Positions 46,178-56,909 of a stretch of DNA of 64,000 bases are shown here, one piece after another. The notes beneath the pieces were generated by a model. That model did no database searches. It saw only the letters and a list, made by a program, of their open reading frames with translations, and had not been told where the DNA came from. The stretch spans positions 89,563,845-89,627,844 of the forward strand of contig NC_087062.1 in assembly GCF_963678635.1 (NCBI RefSeq), written 5' to 3'. The number at the start of each line of letters is the position of its first letter. Positions within the stretch are counted from its first letter, which is position 1. The translations under genes were made by a program, and so were the position numbers. The stretch is from Symsagittifera roscoffensis. Lineage: Eukaryota; Xenacoelomorpha; Acoela; Convolutidae.

Positions 46178-48067
46178 ATGGAGGAGAATGGGGACGAGCA
46201 GTCTTCGTCTGCAATTCAGCAAAAGGAAGATAGTAAAGTTTTAAACGAGTGCGCACTTTGTCAAATTAAAGATCCTGGCGAACTTCTGAATTGTAAAACC
46301 TGCAACAGCTCACAGGAGAAAAACGACTTCCTATGTGATGCATGTATATGTCATCATGTTAGGCGTGGACACGAAGTTGTGGATCAAAGAGGATACGAAA
46401 TGTCAATATGTGCATCACACAAGATGATAAATGATCTCTTCTGCGTTCAGTGTTCTCAAGTGGTGTGCAACAAATGCATTTTGAATCATAGAGGTCATGA
46501 TTACATTACTGCGGCAGAAAAACGTGTGGAAACCAGAAAAGAAATTTTCGAACTAATTAGTAAATTCGAAATACTGAACAAAGACATTAAATTCCATCAA
46601 TTGATGCAAAAGGATTGCTCCAAGGAGAAAGAGGACACATCTGTCATTTGCAATCCAACTAAAACGGTTGATATTTTGGCGGAAATAATTGGCAACTATT
46701 TGAGAAGATTGGCGTTGTCAGATGCACATCTTCCAAAAATTGATGAATTGGCTAAAATTTTTGGTGATAATAATTTGCAAGCTGCTATGAAAGCTGAGAA
46801 GCATGACAGTTTAGTGGATGAAAGTGATTCAATGGTAGCTTCGCTCCGTGAAAATTTGCAGAAATCAGACGGAGCATTAGTGGGTAGCTTTGTAAGTGCA
46901 GTCGAAGACATGAATCGCTCATTGAAAGACCAGAATGCCAGCTTGAAAGAGTTTGTGTCTTTTAAACCGTTTCACATTGGCGGTCAAAATTTAGAACGTT
47001 TTGCAAACCAATTTTTGAATGAATTCTTGAATATGATGAGATGGCCTGATGTCGTTTACCAGACTTTTGAAATTGTACAAGCTTTAAAAGGCCTTTTTTA
47101 TCCCCCAGTGGAAGAAGAGAAGATAGAGCAAAGCATCATTTGTTCCTCTGAAAGAGGATACTTCGGTGTCCTTGATACTCACGACGAGAAACTGTTGCTT
47201 TCTCTTATTCATGTTTATAATGTTGCGGGAGTGTGCCATTGGTGCGGATTTAGTCCATATGCCTCTTATAAATGTGGAAGGTACTGTACTTCTTGCAGAA
47301 GAGACGAAACTGGGCAAAGTATTGTCCTTTTGATGAAAATAGACACTCAGATAGCTGTACAGAACTTTAGAAAGGTCCAAGAAGTCAAAATATTGTCCAA
47401 TAGTTCAAATCTCATATATTTCGCCTTGTTATTTTTTGACAAAGTTTCCATTGTACACGCAAGCGAACCAGCTTATGTGCAGAATGTGAATGCTACAGTC
47501 GTCACTTCTGAACCGTTCCCTGATATAATCCCAGCTAACTGTCTTTTCTTCTTTTGTTGCCCAGATTTCAACGTATTGATTTGGGATCCAGTTCTCAAGG
47601 TCATCAGACCCTTCAAACAAGATCAAAGTGTCAAAAATGTTACCTGCACCGAAAAGCCGGATTTGTTTACTTGTAATCTGAATATGAACCTATTTGCGAT
47701 CACTGTTTCATCTAGTGAGAACATAATTATAATTCGTAATGATATATCTACTCAATTAACACCTGCTATTCATGGTTTGCAACGCGTCGACGCGTTGTTT
47801 CTGACTGAAGTTAAGATACTTCTTGCTTGGAACCTAAGAAGAAAAATCTGCGTCGCTTTCCGAGAATGCTTACAAGGTTCTCCATCTAAGTGGATTGCGA
47901 TTAAGGCATTCCAGCCGCAACTGAATCAAATGCCTGAAGAATACAAGGAATCGAAGTGGCACAGAATCGAACACACCCAAAGCCATGTTTATATATTCAT
48001 ACCAAGGGTTTCAGTGCCCTGGATCCTTCCCATGCATGAAATATTAGGGAAGCTACCGCCTCCTTGA
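46178..48067 (+). CDS. B-box zinc-finger protein, intact paralogue 2
   Basis: I place the start at ATG 46178, giving 629 codons. The frame is open further upstream only through non-ATG codons. Domains (counted from this start): an acidic/Gln-rich N-terminus; a B-box1-like cluster at residues 25-65 (CALC, CKTC, CDAC, HHVRRGH); a canonical B-box2 at 78-107 (CASH, CVQC, CNKC, HRGH); a helical middle of about 110-270 (LRENLQKSDGALV); a conserved FKPFHIGGQNLERFANQFLN block; a second Cys cluster at 353-373 (CHWC, C, CTSC) that suggests another zinc site; and a C-terminal domain of about 250 residues with VLIWDPVLKVIRPFKQDQSV and HGLQRVDALFL. A beta-propeller-like fold is possible but unproven. No RING is seen, so ubiquitin ligase activity should not be assumed. 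Its 3' third is duplicated three times downstream. Confidence 0.88.
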   Translation: MEENGDEQSSSAIQQKEDSKVLNECALCQIKDPGELLNCKTCNSSQEKNDFLCDACICHHVRRGHEVVDQRGYEMSICASHKMINDLFCVQCSQVVCNKCILNHRGHDYITAAEKRVETRKEIFELISKFEILNKDIKFHQLMQKDCSKEKEDTSVICNPTKTVDILAEIIGNYLRRLALSDAHLPKIDELAKIFGDNNLQAAMKAEKHDSLVDESDSMVASLRENLQKSDGALVGSFVSAVEDMNRSLKDQNASLKEFVSFKPFHIGGQNLERFANQFLNEFLNMMRWPDVVYQTFEIVQALKGLFYPPVEEEKIEQSIICSSERGYFGVLDTHDEKLLLSLIHVYNVAGVCHWCGFSPYASYKCGRYCTSCRRDETGQSIVLLMKIDTQIAVQNFRKVQEVKILSNSSNLIYFALLFFDKVSIVHASEPAYVQNVNATVVTSEPFPDIIPANCLFFFCCPDFNVLIWDPVLKVIRPFKQDQSVKNVTCTEKPDLFTCNLNMNLFAITVSSSENIIIIRNDISTQLTPAIHGLQRVDALFLTEVKILLAWNLRRKICVAFRECLQGSPSKWIAIKAFQPQLNQMPEEYKESKWHRIEHTQSHVYIFIPRVSVPWILPMHEILGKLPPP

Positions 48068-48848
48068 GTAGTAACAGTGAAACTGCTTAGATATAAGCTC
48101 TATCTGCATTGATAATAATTTGAACAACTAATCCTTCCTATTCATTCCTCTGCTTCTGAGTTCCACTTAATTTGAACTTGATGTGTTATCTGGGTTGGTT
48201 AATTTTAGTTTGGAAACGTACTCTTTTATGTATATTACATTTGGTACAGTAACAGGGTAAGCTCTTGCTGTTACTTTTGCCCGCTTAGGCTAGATGTACC
48301 AAAAAGCTTGGGACGACAAATATTGGGTTCGGTTGCAGCCTAACTTATGGAAATTGAAACTTTTCAACTTGAATATTTTTAGGGCTATATATTACACTAG
48401 GTGATAGGTCCGATTTCAATAGCTGGATCGCTTGTGATTATACTTCCCTCATTATTTATAGTTTGTTGCAAAAGCCAAATTTGTTGGCAAAAGAAGTGTG
48501 AAATATGATTTTTTAAAATAGCTTTTCATTTGGCAGAGTAATGTATTTACAAAAAAAAACTATTTTTGTAGCACAATTGATTGAAAAAGAAATGACTATA
48601 TTATGCATTATAGTTCTGAAATCTAATGCTTGTTTTTTTTTTAAAAAGGGTCAATTAAAATGGGCCCTTCCGTCATGCGACGTTACGTGCACAGGTTGGA
48701 TGGATAGGGCCGTACCAACGCTATATAAATACATCGGCAAAGTTTTATGACTAAATCAAGTCGATTTAAATGCATCAAGAGAATTGTCAATTAAAATCTA
48801 CCCTCCTCGATTACAGCACAGATAGAATTGTCTATGTTGGATGTATTT
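48068..48848. other. 3' flank of B-box gene 2, start of duplicated unit spacer
   Basis: Non-coding sequence present in the same form at 52107-52885 and 56133-56909. It includes CGTACCAACGCTATATAAAT near 48711, a TATA-like word. Confidence 0.5.
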
Positions 48849-51529
48849 TTAAGATTTTTGCACCCCCAGAAGTGCAAAACTTATTTTTGTTATAAAGTTT
48901 ATTGTGTCCGAGTATGATTCGTTCCGTTTTTCGCTTAGTTTCTCTGCTAGTTTCTGGACGGTTTTTGTAGAGCCCGGTGCTGCTCCTGCGGTACACGCAA
49001 AAATTAATGGAACAAAGCTGCTGTGTTCCACATCCAGATTTATTTGTTGGTATTTTAATGTTTTGACACTCTCATGATTTTTGTAGGCGTCAGATATAGT
49101 TTAAGGGCAGGATTTAGCATGGGGGTTTAAAATTTTTACATCGAAATAGGTTCGGCTGAATCGGCCTCCCCAGAGTCCATTTGCCTTGTGTCAACTCGAG
49201 CATCATCTTCAGTAGTGGTTGTTTTTTTGTGAAAGCTTTCGCCTTCCAACGATTGAAGTTTCGGCTCTATTTCAACATCATGGCATACTTCGTCCAGGAG
49301 TGTCGTAAAGGTATCGCGAATTTCATTATGTCTTAGGTGAGTGTGTCCACCTTTGGGACAGTGTAGAGAGTGGGTCAGTGTGAACGGTTGTCCACACGGG
49401 CATGTATGTGGGGTGTTTGATGGTTCCCATCCGTATCTCAGATCTTTAAATTGATTTGTTGAGGGAAGATTTGTATTTTTTAGGGGTAGCTCGCTTAGCC
49501 AATTCGATGCTCCTTTCTGTGACGCTGGATTTATTGTCAGTTTTTTTTCTGATGCAATTTTGCATTATTTTAGCCTTTTTTGAGAGTGATGTTCTGTTTC
49601 TCAATTTTGATGTTTCTACTTATCAGAGTTTGTTCCGTTTCAAGCTATTTCTGGATCACTGTTTTCTAACGGATCACAAATGGCTCGTGACCACTCATAA
49701 TTTTTGGAACTCAGTGTTACTGAGGAGGTCTAATCCTCCCATTCTTAGTGGTAGTTCAAAAAGGTTGCGATCTTCATCGGTTATATGGTTTTTACCAGTA
49801 ATACTAGGAAGTAGCTGCTGTCTTACGTTTTTCTCAATTTCATCCATTTTCTTAAATGCTTCCGGAGTTGTTCTGGTTAGGAAGCTTAATTTATTTTGAT
49901 CTCCCTTTGTGTAGTAGGAGTACGCATTTTGTGGTGATGTTTTAGCTATTTTGGAAAGCTTTTCAGTTAGGGTAGCTGTCTTTTCAATTTCGCTTTTCAT
50001 TTACTTATCACATGCTGATGGTGTTCCTATAACCGATCCAAGGACTCTAAAACCGTCTACCATTGTAATATGTGTGCCTTCGAACACTTTATGGCGCTTT
50101 CACGACAGTTTTCCTTTACTATTAGTTGACACTTGGAAGGCTTCACATTGTATCCGAAAGCCTTTCCGTGCACATCTAGGTTGTCCAGTTTTGCGTGGAG
50201 ACTCTTAAGATCACCTGCAGCGCTTCCGTCATCTGCGTGCCATTTTTGGGTGATATTTGATTTTTGCAGGAGCTCAATCAGTGGGATTATCCCAATTCCG
50301 TACATAGCCCTTGCGAGGGGATCATCTTGCGTTGTGTCTTCGGTAGATGTCAAAACCGTGTTATTGACATATAAATTTGGGGATGTTTATATGAGTTGGC
50401 CAGCGCATGATGTAGTGCCGGAGAAAGGATTTTACATTTTTTAAAGCAAGTTTTCTATTGAGCGAGTTGAAGGCGTTTTCTGCATCAATAAGTAGTATGC
50501 CGTCCGTTTCCGGTTTCTCAAACTCATTCCTCAAGCTCTGGATAGCATAGTCGATTCCACACTTCTGGCCTAAGCAGAGTTGGAATTTTTTCCGAGATTT
50601 TGAAGGTCTGATTTTTACATTGGGTGATTGTTTTGCCAATTATTCTTCTCAGAACCTCGCCCAAACCAATGGACCGTACCCCTGGATTTTTGTCCAGAGG
50701 TATCAGGCGACAGGAGTTGTACGCCGTTGAGTTTTCATGGGAGACAACATTACTTGCTATTGTATAGGATAATTTAGCAATTGTTTACAAAGCTCAATGG
50801 ACGTCTGGTTGAAGTGAGTTAATATCCTTCTCCATTCGCACGCATCTAGACCTGAGGGACCGTGGCTTCCGTGCGTTTTCAGGGTTGATTTTCGAACTGT
50901 CTTGGCGTTTATTTGTTCTAATATAGAGGGGTGGTATGGCGTTGTGTCTTCACTTACTTCAGTTATATAGTTAGAGTTCGCTGTATTGGCTTGGGGGTGT
51001 TTTTCTTTCAGGATACTAAGGACTGTTTTTCCTTCAATGACTTCATTTAGGGGAAGTACTCCTTTTGTTTTCTTGTCTGAAAAGCAGCCAATCGCGGCAG
51101 ATATTTTGCCTGTACTGATTAGTTTATAGTTAATCTGTTTGGGATGTCTAATTTGGAGAGCTTTCGCTTCAGTGAAAAGTTCGTCTAATAGGCCTTGCTT
51201 CCATAAAATTATGCGGCGGCTCAGTGTTTTGGAATTTGATCCGTTTGTTTCTGATTTAGTTTTGGGAAGCAGCAAATATGGGAGAATCCTTGCTGCTTTC
51301 ATTGCGACGTTAGAATTTGGTGTTTCTTCTACTAATAACAACATCTGCTGGTTCAGTAATTCTATGAATTGGAAACCGGGCTTGTTCTTGCTTAGAACTA
51401 TGAAGCGCGTTTTCAAGTTAACGACATTTTTATTTATGTCATTTATTTTAATTTCAAGTTCTTGGTTGATAAGTTTCCAGGGGTCGAAGGCGGCTGTAGT
51501 GATTGCTGGGGTAGTGATTGCTGTAGTGA
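48849..51529 (-). mobile_element. RLE-type non-LTR retrotransposon, 5'-truncated copy 1
   Basis: Minus strand, in order: linker and RT N-terminal part (51529-50757; GKISAAIGCFSDKKTKGVLP, GPSGLDACEWRRIL), an RT block with LLIDAENAFNSLNRKLAL (50639-50361), the catalytic box HADDGSAAG with KAFGYNVKPSKCQLIVKE (50353-50057), thumb (50000-49695: LFELPLRMGGLDLLS), a CCHC-type motif (about 49420-49350: CPCGQPFTLTHSLHCPKGG) and RHNEIRD, then a nuclease-like block ARVD with FDVK in shifted frames (about 49200-49130), and the C-terminal VPLIFACTAGAAPGS (49031-48849). The CCHC followed by a PD-(D/E)XK-like nuclease is the hallmark of restriction-like-endonuclease LINEs (R2 and relatives). Frameshifts and stops separate every block. 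Confidence 0.8.
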
Positions 51530-52106
51530 TGCTACAGTCGTCACTTCTGAACCGTTCCCTGATATAATCCCAGCTAACTGTCTTTTCTTCTATTGTTGCC
51601 CAGATTTCAACGTATTGATATTGGATCCAGTTCTCAAGGTCATCAGACCCTTCAAACAAGATCAAAGTGTCAAAAATGTTACCTGCACCGAAAAGCCGGA
51701 TTTGTTTACTTGTAATCTGAATATGAACCTATTTGCGATCACTGTTTCATCTAGTGAGAACATAATTATAATTCGTAATGATATATCTACTCAATTAACT
51801 CCTGCTATTCATGGTTTGCAACGCGTCGACGCGTTGTTTCTGACTGAAGTTAAGATACTTCTTGCTTGGAACCTAAGAAGAAAAATCTGCGTCGCTTTCC
51901 GAGAATGCTTACAAGGTTCTGCATCTAAGTGGGTTGCGATTAAGGCATTCCAGCCGCAACTGAATCAAATGCCTGAAGAATACAAGGAATCGAAGTGGCA
52001 CAGAATCGAACACACCCAAAGCCATGTTTATATATTCATACCAAGGGTTTCAGTGCCCTGGATCCTTCCCATGCATGAAATATTAGGGAAGCTACCGCCT
52101 CCTTGA
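51530..52106 (+). pseudogene. duplicated 3' third of B-box gene (copy D1), open
   Basis: Encodes the last ~190 residues of the B-box protein without B-boxes. The frame continues upstream into the antisense of the retrotransposon, so an ORF of 214 codons starts at ATG 51462 (MVDKFPGVEGGCSDCWGSDC). There is no stop or frameshift in the gene part. Whether it is transcribed is unknown. It has no promoter from the parent gene. Confidence 0.7.
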
Positions 52107-52885
52107 GTAGTAACAATGAAACTGCTTAGATATAAGCTCTATCTGCATTGATAATAATTTGAACAACTAATCCTTCCTATTCATTCCTCTGCTTCTGAGT
52201 TCCACTCAATTTGAACTTGATGTGTTATCTGGGTTGGTTAATTTTAGTTTGGAAACGTACTCTTTTATGTATATTACATTTGGTACAGTAACAGGGTAAG
52301 CTCTTGCTGTTACTTTTGCCCGCTTAGGCTAGATGTACCAAAAAGCTTGGGACGACAAATATTGGGTTCGGTTGCAGCCTAACTTATGGAAATTGAAACT
52401 TTTCAACTTGAATATTTTTAGGGTTATATATTACACTAGGTGATAGGTCCGATTTCAATAGCTGGATCGCTTGTGATTATACTTCCCTCATTATTTATAG
52501 TTTGTTGCAAAAGCCAAATTTGTTGGCAAAAGAAGTGTGAAATATGATTTTTTAAAATAGCTTTTCATTTGGCAAAGAGTAATGTATTTACAAAAAAAAC
52601 TATTTTTGTAGCACAATTGATTGAAAAAGAAATGACTATTTTATGCATTAGTTCTGAAATCTAATGCTTGTTTTTTTTTTAAAAGGGTCAATTAAAATGG
52701 GCCCTTCCGTCATGCGACGGTACGTGCACAGGTTGGATGGATAGGGCCGTACCAACGCTATATAAGTACATTGGCAAAGTTTTATGACTAAATCAAGTCG
52801 ATTTTAATGCATCAAGAGAATTGTCAATTAAAATCTGCCCTCCTCGATTACAGCACAGATAGAATTGTCTATATTGGATGTAATT
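52107..52885. other. duplicated spacer (unit D1)
   Basis: Copy of 48068-48848. Confidence 0.6.
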
Positions 52886-55555
52886 TTAAGATTTTTGCAC
52901 CCCCAGAAGTGCAAAACTTATTTTTGTTATAAAGTTTATTGTGTCCGAGTATGATTCGTTCCGTTTTTCGCTTAGTTTCTCTGCTAGTTTCTGGACGGTT
53001 TTTGTAGAGCCCGGTGCTGCTCCTGTGGTACACGCAAAAATTAATGGAACAAAGCTGCTGTGTTCCACATCCAAATTTATTTGTTGGTATTTTAATGTTT
53101 TGACACTCTCATGATTTTTGTAGGCGTCAGATATAGTTTTAGGGCAGGATTTAGCATGGGGTTGAAAACTTTTACATCGAAATAGGTTCTGCTGAATTGG
53201 CCTCCCCAGAGTCCATTTGCCTTGATGTCAACTCGAGCGTCATCTTCAGTAGTGGTTGTTTTTTTTGTGAAAGCTTTCGTTTTCCAACGGTTGAAGTTTC
53301 GGCTCTATTTCAACATCATGGCATACTTCGTCCAGGAGTGTCGTGAAGGTATCGCGAATTTCATTATGTCTTAGGTGAGTGTATCCACCTTTGGGACAGT
53401 GTAGAGAGTGGGTCAGTGTGAACGGCTGTCCACACGGGCATGTATGTGGGGTGTTTGATGGTTCCCATCCGTATCTCAGATCTTTAAATTGATTTGTTGA
53501 GGGAAGAATTGTATTTTTTAGGGGTAGCTCGCTTAGCCAATTCGATGCTCCTTTCTGTGACGCTGGATTTATTGTCAGTTTTTTTTGCATTATTTTAGCC
53601 TTTTTTGAGAGTGATGTTCTGTTTCTCAATTTTGATGTTTCTATTTATCAGAGTTTGTTCCGTTTCAAGCTATTTCTGGATCACTGTTTTCTAACGGATC
53701 ACAAATGGCTCGTGACCACTCATAATTTTTGGAACTCAGTGTTACTGAGGAGGTCTAATCCTCCCATTCTTAGTGGTAGTTCAAAAAGGTTGCGATCTTC
53801 ATCGGTTATATGGTTTTTACCAGTAATACTAGGAAGTAGCTGCTGTCTTACGTTTTTCTCAATTTCATCCATTTTCTTAAATGCTTCCGGAGTTGTTCTG
53901 GTTAGGAAGCTTAATTTATTTTGATCTCCCTTTGTGTAGTAGGAGTACGCATTTTGTGGTGATGTTTTAGCTATTTTGGAAAGCTTTTCAGTTAGGGTAG
54001 CTGTCTTTTCAATTTCGCTTTTCATTTACTTATCACATGCTGATGGTGTTCCTATAACCGATCCAAGGACTCTAAAACCGTCTACCATTGTAATATTTGT
54101 GCCTTCGAACACTTTATGGCGCTTTCACGACAGTTTTCCTTTACTATTAGTTGACACTTGGAAGGCTTCACATTGTATCCGAAAGCCTTTCCGTGCACAT
54201 CTAGGTTGTCCAGTATTGCGTGGAGACTCTTAAGATCACCTGCAGCGCTTCCGTCATCTGCGTGCCATTTTTGGGTGACATTTGATTTTTGCAGGAGCTC
54301 AATCAGTGGGATTATCCCAATTCCGTACATAGCCCTTGCGAGGGGATCATCTTGCGTTGTGTCTTCGGTAGATGTCAAAACCGTGTTATTGACATATAAA
54401 TTTGGGGATGTTTATATGAGTTGGCCAGCGCATGATGTAGTGCCGGAGAAAGGATTTTACATTTTTTTAGAGCAAGTTTTCTATTGAGCGAGTTGAAGGC
54501 GTTTTCTGCATCAATAAGTAGTATGCCGTCCGTTTCCGGTTTCTCAAACTCATTCCTCAAGCTCTGGATAGCATAGTCGATTCCACACTTCTGGCCTAAG
54601 CAGAGTTGGAATTTTTTCCGAGATTTTGAAGGTCTGATTTTTACATTGGGTGATTGTTTTGCCAATTATTCTTCTCAGAACCTCGCCCAAACCAATGGAC
54701 CGTACCCCTGGATTTTTGTCCAGAGGTATCAGGCGACAGGAGTTGTACGCCGTTGAGTTTTCATGGGGGACAACATTACTTGCTATTGTATAGGATAATT
54801 TAGCAATTGTTTACAAAGCTCAATGGACGTCTGGTTGAAGTGAGTTAATATCCTTCTCCATTCGCACGCATCTAGACCTGAGGGACCGTGGCTTCCGTGC
54901 GTTTTCAGGGTTGATTTTCGAACTGTCTTGGCGTTTATTTGTTCTAATATAGAGGGGTGGTATGGCGTTGTGTCTTCACTTACTTCAGTTATATAGTTAG
55001 AGTTCGCTGTATTGGCTTGGGGGTGTTTTTCTTTCAGGATACTAAGGACTGTTTTTCCTTCAATGACTTCATTTAGGGGAAGTACTCCTTTTGTTTTCTT
55101 GTCTGAAAAGCAGCCAATCGCGGCAGATATTTTGCCTGTACTGATTAGTTTATAGTTAATCTGTTTGGGATGTCTAATTTGGAGAGCTTTCGCTTCAGTG
55201 AAAAGTTCGTCTAATAGGCCTTGCTTCCATAAAATTATTCGGCGGCTCAGTGTTTTGGAATTTGATCCGTTTGTTTCTGATTTAGTTTTGGGAAGCAGCA
55301 AATATGGGAGAATCCTTGCTGCTTTCATTGCGACGTTAGAATTTGGTGTTTCTTCTACTAATAACAACATCTGCTGGTTCAGTAATTCTATGAATTGGAA
55401 ACCGGGCTTGTTCTTGCTTAGAACTATGAAGCGCGTTTTCAAGTTAACGACATTTTTATTTATGTCATTTATTTTAATTTCAAGTTCTTGGTTGATAAGT
55501 TTCCAGGGGTCGAAGGCGGCTGTAGTGATTGCTGGGGTAGTGATTGCTGTAGTGA
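52886..55555 (-). mobile_element. RLE-type non-LTR retrotransposon, 5'-truncated copy 2
   Basis: Same block order as copy 1: 55555-54783 linker/RT, 54665-54375 RT, 54378-54082 with HADDGSAAG, 54025-53720 thumb, 53629-53246 with the CCHC motif (here also the preceding LTINPASQKGASNWLSELPL), and a C-terminal tail to 52886. The nuclease core ARVD, NGLWGG, FDVK is readable but lies in a frame different from the CCHC part, because of an A-run difference near 53260. Confidence 0.8.
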
Positions 55556-56132
55556 TGCTACAGTCGTCACTTCTGAACCGTTCCCTGATATAATCCCAGC
55601 TAACTGTCTTTTCTTCTATTGTTGCCCAGATTTCAACGTATTGATTTGGGATCCAGTTCTCAAGGTCATCAGACCCTTCAAACAAGATCAAAGTGTCTAA
55701 AATGCTACCTGCACCGAAAAGCCGGATTTGTTTACTTGTAATCTGAATATGAACCTATTTGCGATCACTGTTTCATCTAGTGAGAACATAATTATAATTC
55801 GTAATGATATATCTACTCAATTAACTCCTGCTATTCATGGTTTGCAACGCGTCGACGCGTTGTTTCTGACTGAAGTTAAGATACTTCTTGCTTGGAACCT
55901 AAGAAGAAAAATCTGCGTCGCTTTCCGAGAATGCTTACAAGGTTCTGCATCTAAGTGGATTGCGATTAAGGCATTCCAGCCGCAACTGAATCAAATGCCT
56001 GAAGAATACAAGGAATCCAAGTGGCACAGAATCGAACACACCCAAAGCCATGTTTATATATTCATACCAAGGGTTTCAGTGCCCTGGATCCTTCCCATGC
56101 ATGAAATATTAGGGAAGCTACCGCCTCCTTGA
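55556..56132 (+). pseudogene. duplicated 3' third of B-box gene (copy D2), nonsense
   Basis: As D1, but TAA at 55698-55700 follows FKQDQSV, so the open frame from ATG 55488 ends after 70 codons. The rest of the domain (55728-56132) is intact in the same frame. Confidence 0.75.
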
Positions 56133-56909
56133 GTAGTAACAATGAAACTGCTTAGATATAAGCTCTATCTGCATTGATAATAATTTGAACAACTAATCCT
56201 TCCTATTCATTCCTCTGCTTCTGAGTTCCACTCAATTTGAACTTGATGTGTTATCTGGGTTGGTTAATTTTAGTTTGGAAACGTACTCTTTTCTGTATAT
56301 TACATTTGGTACAGTAACAGGGTAAGCTCTTGCTGTTACTTTTGCCCGCTTAGGCTAGATGTACCAAAAAGCTTGGGACGACAAATATTGGGTTCGGTTG
56401 CAGCCTAACTTATGGAAATTGAAACTTTTCAACTTGAATATTTTTAGGGTTATATATTACACTAGGTGATAGGTCCGATTTCAATAGCTGGATCGCTTGT
56501 GATTATACTTCCCTCATTATTTATAGTTTGTTGCAAAAGCCAAATTTGTTGGCAAAAGAAGTGTGAAATATGATTTTTTAAAATAGCTTTTCATTTGGCA
56601 AAGAGTAATGTATTTACAAAAAAAACTATTTTTGTAGCACAATTGATTGAAAAAGAAATGACTATTTTATGCATTAGTTCTGAAATCTAATGCTTGTTTT
56701 TTTTAAAAGGGTCAATTAAAATGGGCCCTTCCGTCATGCGACGGTACGTGCACAGGTTGGATGGATAGGGCCGTACCAACGCTATATAAGTACATTGGCA
56801 AAGTTTTATGACTAAATCAAGTCGATTTTAATGCATCAAGAGAATTGTCAATTAAAATCTACCCTCCTCGATTACAGCACAGATAGAATTGTCTATATTG
56901 GATGTATTT
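56133..56909. other. duplicated spacer (unit D2)
   Basis: Copy of 48068-48848. Confidence 0.6.

Noticed and set aside
51139-51567. 142-codon plus-strand frames opposite the retrotransposon (also 55165-55593 and 59198-59635)
   Set aside because: They are antisense shadows of the linker/RT coding sequence and repeat only because the unit is duplicated.
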